DNA from: Pseudodesulfovibrio pelocollis
GTDB taxonomy: Bacteria; Desulfobacterota; Desulfovibrionia; Desulfovibrionales; Desulfovibrionaceae
NCBI RefSeq assembly: GCF_030282845.1
Contig: NZ_JASTWE010000005.1
Location: 43,725 to 107,724 of the forward strand
Length of the DNA stretch: 64,000 nucleotides
Reading direction: 5' to 3'
In this document: piece by piece, positions 16,747-26,270 of the stretch
Layout of the letters: every line of letters starts with the position of its first letter
How positions within the stretch are numbered: the first letter of the stretch is position 1
The notes under the pieces: generated by a model
What the model was told of the DNA's origin: nothing
The model's input: the letters and a program-made list of their open reading frames with translations, nothing else
Database searches by the model: none
Program-made: the position numbers and the translations under genes

Positions 16747-17877
16747 TCATCGCGCAATGGCCTGTTCGATCATTTCAACATAGGGTTCCAGCCCGCACGG
16801 AACTTCCGGCGGCCAGACAAAGGGGTCCGGACGCTCCTCGGCTGACACCCGCAGGAGCACGGCGGCCAGCTCCGGCACATCGGCCGGGTCCGGGAACACC
16901 CAGTGCGCAGGCAGGAACCGGGCACTGCCGTTCCGGGCGCTCGATACCGCCCGGCAGCCGCAGGCCAGGGCCTCCAGCACCGCATTGGAGCAGGCGTCGT
17001 AGAAGGTGGCCAGCACAAAAACATCCAGGCTCCGGTAGAAGGACGCCATGTCCTCCACCCGGCCCAGAAAACGGACACGGTCCGCCACGCCCAGCTCTCG
17101 GGCAAGGCGCAGATATTTGCCCGGGCCGCGTCCACCAGCCACATGCAACACGTAATTGTGCGGCAGCCGAGCCAGGGCCTGGAGCAGGGAGCGCACGCCC
17201 TTGAGGGCGAAATTGGTGGCCGCTGTGCCGATGACCACCTGCCCCGGCCTGATGCCCGCCCCGGTGCGCAGGGCCAGGCGCTCCTCCTCGCTCGCTGGCG
17301 AGAATCGCGCAAGGTCCGGCTTGTTGTAGATCACCTCGATGGCCGCAGGGTCCAGATGCGGAAACGCGGCCACGGTCCAGTCGCGTACCAGATGCGACAC
17401 CGCCACCAGTCGCGGCGTGCGCCGGAAACGGACGACGTCGATGCGGTGGATGGCCCAGCTCGACGGAGAAAGCCGCCGCCGCGCCATCTTGAACCAGCGG
17501 GGAAATCCGGCGGGCCAGGCATGACGGGAGAGCTTCCAGAAGGTGGCGATGGGGCCGCCGCCGATGCGCAGGATGTCCTGATTGACGGTCTTGCCCATGC
17601 CAAAGACCAGATCATAACCGCCCCGGCGGCACGCCCGCTCGGCCATCAGCGCAAACCAGAGGATCTTGATCGCCCGCAGCCCGCCAAAGCGCCCCACCAC
17701 CACCGGCCTGACCCCCTCGGGCGGTTCGGTCTCGCAGCGGGCGCAGATGAAGTCCACCGCATGCCCGCGCCGGGCCAAGGCCTCGGCCAGTCTCCAGGCA
17801 AAGGACTCGGCCCCGCCGTACCGACTCAGGCGCGGCATGACCAGGGCGATTCGGCCTTTTGTCTCGGGGTTCGACAT
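16747..17877 (-). CDS. Glycosyltransferase family 4, WaaG-like
   Basis: 376-residue GT-B enzyme resembling LPS core glucosyltransferase WaaG. Visible features: RYGGAESFAWRLAEALARRG near residue 20 (acceptor side), TAATNFALKGVRSLLQAL (start of the donor domain), and DVFVLATFYDACSNAVLEA with the conserved Glu of the EX7E region. The start ATG 17877 has AAGGG six bases upstream; the open frame continues further upstream without a ribosome site. Precise sugar and acceptor cannot be read from the sequence. Confidence 0.86.
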   Translation of the reverse strand: MSNPETKGRIALVMPRLSRYGGAESFAWRLAEALARRGHAVDFICARCETEPPEGVRPVVVGRFGGLRAIKILWFALMAERACRRGGYDLVFGMGKTVNQDILRIGGGPIATFWKLSRHAWPAGFPRWFKMARRRLSPSSWAIHRIDVVRFRRTPRLVAVSHLVRDWTVAAFPHLDPAAIEVIYNKPDLARFSPASEEERLALRTGAGIRPGQVVIGTAATNFALKGVRSLLQALARLPHNYVLHVAGGRGPGKYLRLARELGVADRVRFLGRVEDMASFYRSLDVFVLATFYDACSNAVLEALACGCRAVSSARNGSARFLPAHWVFPDPADVPELAAVLLRVSAEERPDPFVWPPEVPCGLEPYVEMIEQAIAR

Positions 17878-17983
17878 AGGGAACCCTTGTGAACGATATT
17901 TCCGGCTTTGACAAGACGGAGATTGTTGCCGGACGCGGCAAATGACGGTATTGGACCGGGACATTCACACCCCGAGGAGTTCC

Positions 17984-18574
17984 ATGTTCTTTCTGACGCC
18001 CGGCCTTGACCTCAAGCTCTTCCTGCTCGTCAACCAGCAGTGGCGAAACGCGCTGTTCGACCTGATCATGCCCGTGCTCTCGTCCATGACCATGCTCTTC
18101 GTCTGCCTGGGGCTGGCCATGATCTTTGCCGCATACCGCTTCGGGCGGCGGCAGATCATCCTGTTCCTCATCCTTTTCATGGCCATGGGCATCGCCAACT
18201 CGGCCACGGACGTGGTCAAGGGCGAAGTCGGCCGGGTGCGCCCGCTCAATGCCGTGGCCGGCACCTTCCATCAGGCCCACGGCCATTGGGACCAGCGGCC
18301 CCAGGATTTCGAGCAGACCAAGGAGCGCGGCACCTCCTACCCCTCGGCCCACGCGGCCAACACCATGTGCCTGGCCGTGCTGATCTGCCTGCTCTGGCCC
18401 GCCTTGGGCAAATGGCCCCTCCTCCTGCCGCTGCTGGTGGGTTATTCGCGCCTCTACGTAGGCAAGCACTATCCCACGGACGTGCTGGCCGGATGGCTGC
18501 TCGGGCTGGCGGTGGCGATGACGGTCTGGCTGGTCTGGCGTTACGGCCTGCGCCGGTATTCCAGTCGATTCTGA
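17984..18574 (+). CDS. PAP2-family membrane phosphatase
   Basis: 196-residue membrane phosphatase with the three PAP2 motifs in order: KGEVGRVRP (Lys and Arg-Pro), SYPSAHA (phosphate-binding Ser-His) and SRLYVGKHYPTDVLAG (catalytic His). Around five helices. Likely acts on undecaprenyl pyrophosphate or a phospholipid on the periplasmic side, which fits the glycosyltransferase setting. ATG 17984 has GAGGAG just upstream and is preferred to ATG 17942, which would overlap the divergent gene's leader. Confidence 0.88.
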   Translation: MFFLTPGLDLKLFLLVNQQWRNALFDLIMPVLSSMTMLFVCLGLAMIFAAYRFGRRQIILFLILFMAMGIANSATDVVKGEVGRVRPLNAVAGTFHQAHGHWDQRPQDFEQTKERGTSYPSAHAANTMCLAVLICLLWPALGKWPLLLPLLVGYSRLYVGKHYPTDVLAGWLLGLAVAMTVWLVWRYGLRRYSSRF

Positions 18575-18597
18575 AGGATTCCGGTCCGACGGTCGGG

Positions 18598-19308
18598 CTA
18601 CTCGTCCCCGTTGGCCAAAAGCTCGGCCCGGTAGCTGCGGTACACGGCCGTGCCCATCCAGATGGAGCCCGCGAACAGGACCACGCCCATGCCGATGGAC
18701 AGGGCCATGCCCGTGGTCGAGTCCTTGTTCATGCCCGCGCCGAACAGGGCGAAGATGAAATTCTGCGGAATATAGCCGAGGGTCGAGCCGAGGATGAACG
18801 GCCCGAGGGGAATGGCGCTGACCCCGGCGGCAAGGTTGGTCAACCCGTTGCTGCCAAAGGGGAATATCCTGATGGCCAGGGCCGTGCGAAAGGGCCGGTG
18901 GCGCAGGAATCCGTCCACCCGGCGGATGCGCTCCCCCAGCTTGCGGGCCACGAACTCGCGACCGCCCCAGCGGGCGTATCCGGCGGCCAGCCCGCACCCC
19001 AGGCCAGCCCCCAGCGTGGAGAGCAGCGTGCCGCCCAGGGCGCCAAAGGCGAACCCGCCGAGGAAGCTGATCACCTGACGCGGCAGCCCCACGGCCGTGA
19101 ACATCGCGCCCACGACCAGAAAAATGAACACCGACATGGGGCCGGTACCCAGCACCTGGTCATTGAACCACCGGGTGTTGCGGAGCATGTCGTCCAGGCC
19201 CAGGCTGCGGCCCAGGTACACGGCCAGGGCCAGCCCGGCCAGCATAACCAGTCCCTTGATCACGGCCCCGAGGCCCCTTCTCTTCTCGCACTGTTGCCTG
19301 TCGCTCAT
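18598..19308 (-). CDS. TVP38/TMEM64 (DedA-related) membrane protein
   Basis: 236 residues, about five helices, with the SNARE-associated/VTT domain: FTAVGLPRQVISFLGGFAFGALGG and the central RIFPFGSNGLTNLAAG followed by GSTLGYIPQNFIF. Family members act as phospholipid or undecaprenyl-phosphate flippases in some bacteria; for this one that is inference. Its start overlaps the stop of the 97-residue gene (ATGA), and it is convergent with the PAP2 gene. Confidence 0.86.
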   Translation of the reverse strand: MSDRQQCEKRRGLGAVIKGLVMLAGLALAVYLGRSLGLDDMLRNTRWFNDQVLGTGPMSVFIFLVVGAMFTAVGLPRQVISFLGGFAFGALGGTLLSTLGAGLGCGLAAGYARWGGREFVARKLGERIRRVDGFLRHRPFRTALAIRIFPFGSNGLTNLAAGVSAIPLGPFILGSTLGYIPQNFIFALFGAGMNKDSTTGMALSIGMGVVLFAGSIWMGTAVYRSYRAELLANGDE

Positions 19309-19598
19309 TCCCTATCTTCCGCCCGTTGCGATCCGGTCTTTCTGTCCCGGTCCCCGGGATTCCGCATCCTGAAAAAAACAACCAGCAGGCATCCCTGGCC
19401 GATGATGAACAACGGGTCGCGCTGGACCACGCCATAGACCGTCCCGGCCGCCACCGACGCATACAGCGCCAAAGCCGCCCGCCCCGACAGGGGTTGTAAC
19501 GCCTTGCCACCAAGTCGCACAACGACAAATCGCGCGAAAAAAGCCCCCTGGATGACCACAGGAAGGGCCAGGAGCCACCAGTAGGCGGGCAAGGCCAT
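19305..19598 (-). CDS. LpxB N-terminal-domain-like membrane protein
   Basis: 97 residues with three hydrophobic segments and the pattern RDPLFIIGQGCLLVVFFRMRN, which is the core of the lipid-A-disaccharide synthase N-terminal (LAB_N) domain. Proteins of this kind usually stand beside a GT2 glycosyltransferase, as here (four bases away), and probably help present or move a lipid-linked sugar. The hydrophilic tail after residue 80 is rich in Arg, Asp and Glu. Confidence 0.75.
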   Translation of the reverse strand: MALPAYWWLLALPVVIQGAFFARFVVVRLGGKALQPLSGRAALALYASVAAGTVYGVVQRDPLFIIGQGCLLVVFFRMRNPGDRDRKTGSQRAEDRE

Positions 19599-19602
19599 GG
19601 AA

Positions 19603-20325
19603 TTATTTCTTTTCCTTCACCGCGTAGTCGATGTGGCGCTTGATGAGCCACTGCACGCCGATGAGGTCGTATATCCCGGCCAGGGCGCGGTCCAGGGTTC
19701 CATACTTGGACACGCCGCTGAACCGCTCGCGGTGGTTGACCTTGACCTCGCGGATGCGCGCGCCCTGCATCTTCATGAGGATGGGGAAGTAGCGGTGCAT
19801 GTTCTTGAAGCGCGGCAGCCGCCGGAGCATGTCGGCGCGCATGACCTTGAGGGAGCAGCCGGTGTCGTGGACGCCGTCGTCCGTGAACCAGTCGCGGATG
19901 GCGTTGGCTATCCTCGATGAGAGCCGCTTGACCAGGGTGTCCTTGCGCTTGGCCCGCCAGCCCACCACCATCTCGCACTCGTCGCCAAAGGCCGCGAGCA
20001 TCTTGGGAATGTCGGCCGGATCGTTTTGCAGGTCCGAATCCATGGTCACGATGACCTGCGAGTCGGCGGCGTCGAACCCGGCACAAAAGGCGGCCGACTG
20101 CCCCCGGTTCTGGGCAAAGGCCACATAGCGCACCTCGGGGTGCCGCTCGGCCAGCCCTCGGATGATCTCCAGGCTGCGGTCCGTGCTGCAATCGTCCACA
20201 AACACGGCCTCCCAGGGCCGCCCCGTGGAATCCGCCGCCCGCCTGATCTCGGCGAACAGGGTCTCAAGGTTGTCCTGCTCGTTGAAAACAGGCAGCACCA
20301 CGGAAAACTTCTCTTGATTGCTCAT
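19603..20325 (-). CDS. Glycosyltransferase family 2, DPM1/ArnC-like
   Basis: 240-residue GT-A enzyme that likely transfers a sugar to a polyprenyl phosphate. VVLPVFNEQDNLETL opens the nucleotide-binding fold, VDDCSTDRS and TMDSDLQNDP carry the metal-binding aspartates, and SLKVMRADMLRRLP is typical of the dolichol-phosphate mannosyltransferase group. There are no C-terminal membrane helices, so membrane attachment may come from the LAB_N-type partner encoded next. Confidence 0.87.
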   Translation of the reverse strand: MSNQEKFSVVLPVFNEQDNLETLFAEIRRAADSTGRPWEAVFVDDCSTDRSLEIIRGLAERHPEVRYVAFAQNRGQSAAFCAGFDAADSQVIVTMDSDLQNDPADIPKMLAAFGDECEMVVGWRAKRKDTLVKRLSSRIANAIRDWFTDDGVHDTGCSLKVMRADMLRRLPRFKNMHRYFPILMKMQGARIREVKVNHRERFSGVSKYGTLDRALAGIYDLIGVQWLIKRHIDYAVKEKK

Positions 20326-20488
20326 AGGCGAATTGGATTACGGAATTTGCCGGACAATGTAAACACGCAACCCGCGCCCGACCCCGCGCCCCCAAACCAT
20401 CACCCCGCACAAATCGACCACATCACCTTGATATTCCACCACTTCAACTCAGCATCCAAACAAATCTACACTTTCCCCCGATAAGAGG

Positions 20489-20517
20489 TTGACAAAATCC
20501 GGCCCACCACCTAGAAC
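20489..20517 (+). promoter_or_regulatory. Promoter of the initiator tRNA gene
   Basis: TTGACA (20489-20494), 17-base spacer, TAGAAC (20512-20517); the predicted start near 20524 lies about nine bases before the tRNA. The rest of 20326-20488 shows no gene. Confidence 0.68.
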
Positions 20518-20532
20518 CTCCTTCTCACGTGA

Positions 20533-20608
<76 letters not shown>

Positions 20609-20618
20609 GAGAAGACAG

Positions 20619-20660
20619 AGCGGTTACGACACAATGTCGTAACCGCTTTCTCTTTGTGCC
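20619..20660 (+). terminator. Intrinsic terminator of tRNA-fMet
   Basis: Perfect 13-base stem AGCGGTTACGACA (20619-20631) with TGTCGTAACCGCT (20635-20647), three-base loop, then TTCTCTTTG. Confidence 0.85.
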
Positions 20661-20732
20661 ACTCTATTGCTGCCCAGCACAGAGCAAATGTTCTTGGCCA
20701 CGAACCACGGATTGCCGTTTGCTCCAATCTGC

Positions 20733-21287
20733 CTAAAAATGCTTCCTGGCTTTTTCCCATGCATCCTTCAGTTCCGAGTAGGCTTTTTCCAGACCATCCT
20801 TGACGTCCGCCCAGGCCTTCCCGCTGGAATCAGATGCTTTCCTGAGCTGCTCGCTGGCGTCCTCATACAGAGCATGAGCCTTGTCGAGGTACCGCCTGGC
20901 CTCTTTGCCGAGCTGGTCGGCATTTTTGATTTTTGACTCAATCTTGCCCTTGAAGTAATCCACCCGTGAGTAGAGGTCCTTGAATTTGAGCCAGTCCGTG
21001 CCGAAATGGGAAGAGTTTACCGAATTTCTCAATTCTCTACCCGGTGTAAACCTGGCCACCCGGCATGCCTTGATCTGGATGGTTTGCCCGGTCCGGGGGT
21101 TGCGTCCGGCGCGGGCTTTTCTGTCCAAGGTTGAAAACCTTCCGAACCCTTTGAGGGCCACGGTGCCGCCAGAAGCCAATTCATCCCTGATGGACTCCAA
21201 CACGGTATCGATCACTATACCGCCTTGTGCAGCTGAATCCAGCCCGGCCCTGTCGGCCAACATTTTGGCAAATTCCTGCTTGGTCAT
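20733..21287 (-). CDS. HU-family DNA-binding protein with a C-terminal helical extension
   Basis: 184 residues. Residues 1-91 are a complete HU/IHF-type domain: GTVALKGFGRFSTLDRKARAGRNPRTGQTI contains the beta-arm with the intercalating Pro, and residues 82-91 form the last helix. Residues 92-184 are an added, highly charged Lys/Glu/Ala-rich region with a heptad-like pattern (ADQLGKEARRYLDKAHALYE), predicted all-helical and resembling a coiled coil. Normal HU proteins end near residue 90. Start ATG 21287 has AGGAGG five bases upstream. It probably bridges DNA or binds a partner through its tail, which is inference. Confidence 0.87.
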   Translation of the reverse strand: MTKQEFAKMLADRAGLDSAAQGGIVIDTVLESIRDELASGGTVALKGFGRFSTLDRKARAGRNPRTGQTIQIKACRVARFTPGRELRNSVNSSHFGTDWLKFKDLYSRVDYFKGKIESKIKNADQLGKEARRYLDKAHALYEDASEQLRKASDSSGKAWADVKDGLEKAYSELKDAWEKARKHF

Positions 21288-21528
21288 AGTAGCCTCCTGG
21301 AGAGATTTGAAAATCAGCATAACCCAAAACGACTCTCTATGACAACGATTGCCGGAAGCAATGTTCTTTCGCCTCATGCTATAACCGACCCATCCTCTTC
21401 ATCGCCTTCACCCTGTGCCCACGCAGCCGGTTGAACAGCGGCATCGGCAAAGCGCCGGGCCTTGCCAGGGTGGTCTGGGTCTGCCGGAAACGTGGCCACG
21501 GTGCGCCCGGTCTTCACGTTTTTTATGA

Positions 21529-21620
21529 CGGCACCGTCAGCGCCGACCCATCGGCAAGGCCAACGCCAGGAAGCTGGCCGAAGCGTTGGGCATTGATTAT
21601 CGGGATTGTTGTAGAGGGGA
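21529..21620 (+). pseudogene. Possible remnant of an XRE-type HTH regulator
   Basis: Directly after an in-frame TGA the plus strand reads RRPIGKANARKLAEALGIDY, which looks like the last two helices of a Cro/C1-type helix-turn-helix protein. There is no start codon or upstream helix in frame, so it would be a decayed fragment. Its position next to a tRNA fits old insertion debris. Confidence 0.33.
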
Positions 21621-21650
21621 TGCCACTCAACACTCCTATGACCCACACAA

Positions 21651-21676
21651 AAAGGGGCGGCTCCAGCCGCCCCTTT
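21651..21676 (-). terminator. Intrinsic terminator after thiC
   Basis: Perfect 12-base stem AAAGGGGCGGCT/AGCCGCCCCTTT with a two-base loop. On the minus strand it is followed by TTG and so closes the thiamin operon about 50 bases after the thiC stop. Confidence 0.8.
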
Positions 21677-21725
21677 CACGTTTCATCATCAATCAAATCC
21701 AGCTAGTACCGCCCACCCTCCCCGA

Positions 21726-23030
21726 TCAATCGTCCAGTTGAATGTCCTTGCCCTCTAGGACGCGGTTCATGTTGCGCACGGCGCACATCTTGCCGCACAT
21801 GGTGCAGGAGTCCTCGTGCTCGGGCTTGGAGGATTCGCGGTACTGGCGCGGCTTGACCGGGTCCATGGCCAGGTCGAACATTCCGGGCCAGTCGAGCGCG
21901 GCGCGGGCCTTGCTCATGGCGTCGTCCCAGGCGCGGGCGCCGGGGTAGCCCTTGGCCACGTCGGCGGCGTGGGCCGCGATGCGGGTGGCGATAATGCCCT
22001 CCTTCATGTCCTCAAGGGTGGGCAGGCGCAGGTGCTCGGCCGGGGTGACGTAGCACAGGAAGTCCGCGCCGGACATGCCCGCGATGGCCCCGCCGATGGC
22101 CGCGGTGATGTGGTCGTAGCCCGGGGCCACGTCCGTGACCAGCGGGCCGAGGACGTAGAAGGGCGCGCCGTGGCACAGCCGCTTCTCCATCATCATGTTG
22201 CCGGGAATCTCGTTCATGGCCATGTGGCCCGGTCCCTCGATCATCACCTGGACGTTGCGCTCCCAGGCGCGCTTGGTCAGCTCGCCCAGGGTGATCAGCT
22301 CCTCCACCTGACAGGCGTCGGTGGCGTCGTGAAGGCAGCCGGGACGGCAGCCGTCGCCAAGGCTTAAGGTCACGTCGTACTCCTCGCAGATGTCGAGGAG
22401 CCGGTCGAAGTGCTCGTAAAACGGGTTCTCGGCCTGGTTGATTTCCATCCAGGTGAAGAGCAGCGAACCGCCGCGCGAGACGATGTTGGTCAAGCGCTTG
22501 GCCTTTTTGATCTTCTCGGCGGTGTGCCGGTTCAGGCCGCAGTGGATGGTCAGGAAATCCACGCCGTCCTCCACGTGCCGCTGCACCACGTCGAAGAACT
22601 CGTCCACGGTGATGTCCTGGAGATTCTTGTCGTAGAAGCCCACGGCGTCGTAGATGGGCACGGTGCCGATCATGGCGGGCGACATCTCCACCAGCCGCTT
22701 GCGAAATTCCTGGGTCTTGCCGTAGCAGCTCAGGTCCATGATGGCCTCGGCCTTGAGATCAAGGGCGGCGCGGACCTTGTCCAGCTCCGGCTCGATGGCG
22801 CTGCAATCCTTGGAGATGCCGAGGTTGACGTTGATCTTGATGCGCATGCCCTCGCCCACGCCCTCGGGGTCGAGATTGACATGGTTGCGGTTGGCCGGGA
22901 TGATCACCACGCCACGGGCCATGCGCTCCATCAGGTCTTCCACGCGCATGTTTTCCTTGCGGGCCACGGTCTTGATCTGGGGGGTGATGATGCCCTTGCG
23001 GGCCGCGTCCATCTGTGTCGTATACTTCAT
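21726..23030 (-). CDS. thiC: Phosphomethylpyrimidine synthase ThiC
   Basis: 434-residue radical SAM enzyme that rearranges aminoimidazole ribotide to HMP phosphate, the pyrimidine half of thiamin. The C-terminal cluster motif is CTMCGKMC (CxxCxxxxC), typical of Thi[20 protein letters not shown] and [15 protein letters not shown] are further family segments. AGGAG five bases before ATG 23030. Last gene of the operon, its start touching the thiE stop (TAATG). Confidence 0.97.
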   Translation of the reverse strand: MKYTTQMDAARKGIITPQIKTVARKENMRVEDLMERMARGVVIIPANRNHVNLDPEGVGEGMRIKINVNLGISKDCSAIEPELDKVRAALDLKAEAIMDLSCYGKTQEFRKRLVEMSPAMIGTVPIYDAVGFYDKNLQDITVDEFFDVVQRHVEDGVDFLTIHCGLNRHTAEKIKKAKRLTNIVSRGGSLLFTWMEINQAENPFYEHFDRLLDICEEYDVTLSLGDGCRPGCLHDATDACQVEELITLGELTKRAWERNVQVMIEGPGHMAMNEIPGNMMMEKRLCHGAPFYVLGPLVTDVAPGYDHITAAIGGAIAGMSGADFLCYVTPAEHLRLPTLEDMKEGIIATRIAAHAADVAKGYPGARAWDDAMSKARAALDWPGMFDLAMDPVKPRQYRESSKPEHEDSCTMCGKMCAVRNMNRVLEGKDIQLDD

Positions 23031-23692
23031 TATTTCTCCTTGGCGGACTGCATGGCCTCACGCAGCCCGATGATTGCTTCGCCCATGTCGTCGGCCGCGA
23101 CGATTTCCGTGACCACGGCCACGCAGCGCGCGCCCCGGCCCACTACCTCGGCCACATTGTGCCGCTTGATGCCGCCGATGGCCACAAAGGGGATATCCAC
23201 CTCGCGGGCCACGTATTCCAGATATTCAAAGCCCACGGGATCGCAGACGTCTTCCTTGGTGAAGGTGCGGAAGATCGGCCCCACGCCGATGTAGTCGGCC
23301 CCGCGCCGCACGGCGGCCAACGCCTCGTCGGGCGAGTGGGTGGACAGCCCGATGGCCATGTCCTTGCCCACCAGACGGCGCACCGCCTCCAGCGGCAGGT
23401 CTTCCTGGCCGATGTGTACCCCGTCCGCCCCCACCAGTATGGCGAGGTCGATGTCGTCATTGACGATGAAGGCGGCACCGGCCTCGCGGGTCAAGTGGCG
23501 GATTTCGAGACATTCCTCGTACTTGGCACCAATTTTCTTGTCCTTCTCGCGATACTGGACGAGCCGGATGCCATGATCGAGCATGGTCCGCACCACCTCG
23601 ATATTGCTCCTGCCGCGTGAGAATTTCTCGGCGGTCAGGCAGTAGATGTCCGTGTCCAGAATGGACTGGCGGATGATCGCGCGCGGCCCCAT
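23030..23692 (-). CDS. thiE: Thiamine phosphate synthase ThiE
   Basis: 220-residue TIM-barrel enzyme joining HMP-PP with the thiazole phosphate. VQYREKDKK binds pyrophosphate, [22 protein letters not shown] holds the metal and pyrimidine site, [10 protein letters not shown] and DYIGVGPIF bind the thiazole phosphate. Two ATG codons are in tandem; the second (23692) is best spaced from AAGGAGG, and the stop of thiF overlaps here. Confidence 0.95.
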   Translation of the reverse strand: MGPRAIIRQSILDTDIYCLTAEKFSRGRSNIEVVRTMLDHGIRLVQYREKDKKIGAKYEECLEIRHLTREAGAAFIVNDDIDLAILVGADGVHIGQEDLPLEAVRRLVGKDMAIGLSTHSPDEALAAVRRGADYIGVGPIFRTFTKEDVCDPVGFEYLEYVAREVDIPFVAIGGIKRHNVAEVVGRGARCVAVVTEIVAADDMGEAIIGLREAMQSAKEK

Positions 23693-24321
23693 CATGTGCC
23701 TCCTTGCCGTTTGAATGTATTGAGAAAATGGCTCAGCACCACGTCCGCCTGCTTGGCCGCGGCCAGGGCCACGCGCGGCGCGAGCGGTGGATGCTCCGCA
23801 GAGCACTCGGTCTCCATGTCGCCGATGAGGATGAAATTGTCGCGCACCCGGCGGGTGGTCACGGCGTCCGCGTTGCCGTGGCCGCCGATACCGGACGCCG
23901 CCACCAGCAGCACCCCCGTGGGCAGCAGGGTTTCCACCAGCGCCCGCTTGCACTGCGGGTCGTCAAAGGCCTCGACCACGGTGTCGCAGCCCGCGAACAC
24001 GGCCGCCGCGTTGTCCGGCGTGACACGCACGGTGCGCAGGTCGATGGAGAGGTCCGGGTTCACGGCCAGCATGGTGCGCGACAGGGCCGTCACCTTGAGC
24101 TGGCCGATCTGGTCCGCGTCGTACACCTGCCGGTTGAGGTTCGAGGCATCCACGCGGTCGAAATCGGCCAGCACGAAGCGCTTGAACCCGCTGCGCACAA
24201 GGAGCATGGCGCAATTGCTGCCCAGCCCCCCGGCCCCGGCGATGCCCACGGTCACGCCCTGGAGATGGCGCAGCCGCGCCGCGCCCAGGTAGACGGCGAT
24301 GCCCTGCTCGGTGGCGTTCAT
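23692..24321 (-). CDS. thiF: ThiS adenylyltransferase ThiF
   Basis: 209-residue E1-like enzyme that adenylates the C-terminal Gly-Gly of ThiS. GIAGAGGLGSNCAMLL is the ATP-binding loop, followed by LADFDRVDASNLNRQ with the conserved Asp and Arg. It is shorter than E. coli ThiF and lacks the usual paired zinc CxxC motifs, a form often found next to thiH in anaerobes. The start at ATG 24321 overlaps the thiH stop. Confidence 0.93.
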   Translation of the reverse strand: MNATEQGIAVYLGAARLRHLQGVTVGIAGAGGLGSNCAMLLVRSGFKRFVLADFDRVDASNLNRQVYDADQIGQLKVTALSRTMLAVNPDLSIDLRTVRVTPDNAAAVFAGCDTVVEAFDDPQCKRALVETLLPTGVLLVAASGIGGHGNADAVTTRRVRDNFILIGDMETECSAEHPPLAPRVALAAAKQADVVLSHFLNTFKRQGGT

Positions 24322-25478
24322 GCCGCCCCCCCGGCCCGGTGCTCTGCTGGGATGGCCCCGTCCGCCGGGGGTTGCCAGTCGGCAAACACGGGCTGGAAGC
24401 CGCGCGCCCGGAGCATGGCGCACATCTCGTCCACGCTGCGCTCGTCGCTGATCTCGAACTGGCCCACCTTGTCGCCGTCCTTGTCGCCCGACTGGGAGTG
24501 GCCGCCCACGGCCGTGGACACCCCGGCCGACATGCGCGTCACGCCGAGCGGCAGCAGATTGTCGCGCAGCCCGGCCGTCTCGCGGGTGGAGATGGTGATG
24601 CCCAGCCGGGGAAGGAAGAGCCGCAGGGCGAGCATGATCTGCACCAGATGGGCGTCAGTGACGATGCTGGCGGGCTGGAACGCACCCGCGTGGGGCCGCA
24701 TGCGCGGCAGGGATACGGCGATGTCCACCTCGGGATACCTGCGTTGCAGGTAGGCGGCGTGCAGGCCCGTGAGCAGCGCTTCCCTTCGCCAGTCGCCCAG
24801 GCCGAGCAGCGCGCCGATGTTGATTACGCGCATCCCGGCCCGGCAGGCCCGCTCTGGCGCGTCGAGTCGGAAACGGTAATCGCGCTTTGGTCCGCGCGGG
24901 TGGAGCCGGGTGTACAACGCCTCGTCGTAGGTCTCCTGGAACAGGGTCAGGCCGTCGATCCCGGCCCGGATCATGCGCTCGTAGTCGTCCTGCTCCATGG
25001 CGTATATCTCCATGGATATGGACGGAAAATGGCGGCGCAATACGCCCAGACACGATTCCAGATACTCGGGCGACGCCTTGGCCCGCGACTCGCCCGTGAG
25101 GATGAGCAACTGGCGCAGGCCCGTGGCCGCGATGGCCCGGGCCTCGGCCTCCACCTGCTCAAGGGTCAGCTGGGTGCGCGGAATGTCGTTGGTGGCGTTG
25201 AACCCGCAGTAGACGCAGTGATTGGCGCAATGATTGGAAAGATAGAGTGGCGTGAAGAGTTGGATGGTCCGGCCGAAATGCTGGAGGGTCAATTGGCTGG
25301 CCCGCCCGGCCATTTCCTCCAGAAACGGCACGGCAGCCGGGCTGAGCAGGGTCAACAGATCGCCGGGCGCGCGGCACGGGCCGGAAAGGACGCGGCGCAC
25401 CTCGGCCCCGGTGACGGCGGCAAAATACCCGGCCAGGGGCATGGCCCGGTACTCGGCACACTGGGCGTAAAAACTCAC
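24318..25478 (-). CDS. thiH: 2-iminoacetate synthase ThiH
   Basis: 386-residue radical SAM tyrosine lyase that makes dehydroglycine for the thiazole ring. Radical SAM motif CANHCVYC (CxxxCxxC), followed by [38 protein letters not shown] is diagnostic for ThiH. It implies the anaerobic thiazole route rather than ThiO. Start GTG at 25478 (AGGGGG upstream) overlaps the thiG stop as GTGA; the longer open frame runs inside thiG. Confidence 0.95.
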   Translation of the reverse strand: MSFYAQCAEYRAMPLAGYFAAVTGAEVRRVLSGPCRAPGDLLTLLSPAAVPFLEEMAGRASQLTLQHFGRTIQLFTPLYLSNHCANHCVYCGFNATNDIPRTQLTLEQVEAEARAIAATGLRQLLILTGESRAKASPEYLESCLGVLRRHFPSISMEIYAMEQDDYERMIRAGIDGLTLFQETYDEALYTRLHPRGPKRDYRFRLDAPERACRAGMRVINIGALLGLGDWRREALLTGLHAAYLQRRYPEVDIAVSLPRMRPHAGAFQPASIVTDAHLVQIMLALRLFLPRLGITISTRETAGLRDNLLPLGVTRMSAGVSTAVGGHSQSGDKDGDKVGQFEISDERSVDEMCAMLRARGFQPVFADWQPPADGAIPAEHRAGGAA

Positions 25479-26257
25479 GAATCCCCCTGGCCCAGAAAGC
25501 CGGTCAGCGGCGACGAGGCCGCGGCCAGCCCGCGCGACGCGCCAAGACCAGCCAGATATGCCTCGCGCCCGGCCCGCACCGCCCGGCCAAAGGCGCGGGC
25601 CATGCCCACCGGATCGCCCGCCGTGGCAATGGCCGTGTTCACCAGGCAGGCGGCCGCGCCCATCTCCATGGCCTCGCACGCCTCGGACGGGCGGCCGATG
25701 CCCGCGTCCACGATAACGGGCAGGGCCATTTCCTCGATGAGGATGCGGATCATCTCGCGGGTCTTGAGGCCCCGGTTGGTGCCGATGGGCGCGCCAAGGG
25801 GCATGATGGCCGCAGCCCCGGCATCGGCCAGGGAGCGGGCCACATACAGGTCCGCGTTGACGTAGGGCAGAACCACAAAGCCCTCGGCGGCGAGGATTTC
25901 CGTGGCCTTGCAGGTGGCGTAGCCGTCGGGCAGCAGGTAGCGGCTGTCGGATATGACCTCGATCTTGACCCAGTCGCCGCAGCCCATGGCCCGGGCCAGC
26001 CGGGCGATGCGCACCGCCTCGTCGGCGGTTCTGGCCCCGGAGGTGTTGGGCAGCAGTTTCATGTGCTGTGGGATGTGGTCCATGACATTGCCGGCGGCCG
26101 AGTCGAGGTCCACCCTGCGCAGGGCCACGGTGACCACCTGCGAGCCTGAGACCGCGCAGACCTCGGGGATGACCGCGTCGTCCGCGTATTTCCCGGTGCC
26201 GGTGAACAGGCGGCTCTCTAGGGCCACCCCGCCGATAACGAACCTGTCTTCACTCAT
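25475..26257 (-). CDS. thiG: Thiazole synthase ThiG
   Basis: 260-residue TIM-barrel enzyme that builds the thiazole from DXP, dehydroglycine and ThiS thiocarboxylate. Motifs: [18 protein letters not shown] (the Schiff-base Lys), [12 protein letters not shown] and [11 protein letters not shown]. Start ATG 26257 has AGGAG at six bases. Confidence 0.97.
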   Translation of the reverse strand: MSEDRFVIGGVALESRLFTGTGKYADDAVIPEVCAVSGSQVVTVALRRVDLDSAAGNVMDHIPQHMKLLPNTSGARTADEAVRIARLARAMGCGDWVKIEVISDSRYLLPDGYATCKATEILAAEGFVVLPYVNADLYVARSLADAGAAAIMPLGAPIGTNRGLKTREMIRILIEEMALPVIVDAGIGRPSEACEAMEMGAAACLVNTAIATAGDPVGMARAFGRAVRAGREAYLAGLGASRGLAAASSPLTGFLGQGDS

Positions 26258-26270
26258 GTTCCGCTCCTGT

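Larger units (their letters stand above)
21288..21725. other. Gene-poor stretch between HU and thiC
   Basis: About 440 bases. It holds the HU promoter region, fragmentary coding sequence and the thiC terminator. A minus-strand open frame (21374-21679) has no ribosome site and no family I recognise, although its middle (VIKNVKTGRTVATFPADPDH) reads like protein and could be another fragment. Confidence 0.4.

Noticed and set aside
21431..21706. 91-codon plus-strand open frame
   Set aside because: Different frame from the HTH-like remnant, no ribosome site, crosses the thiC terminator hairpin.
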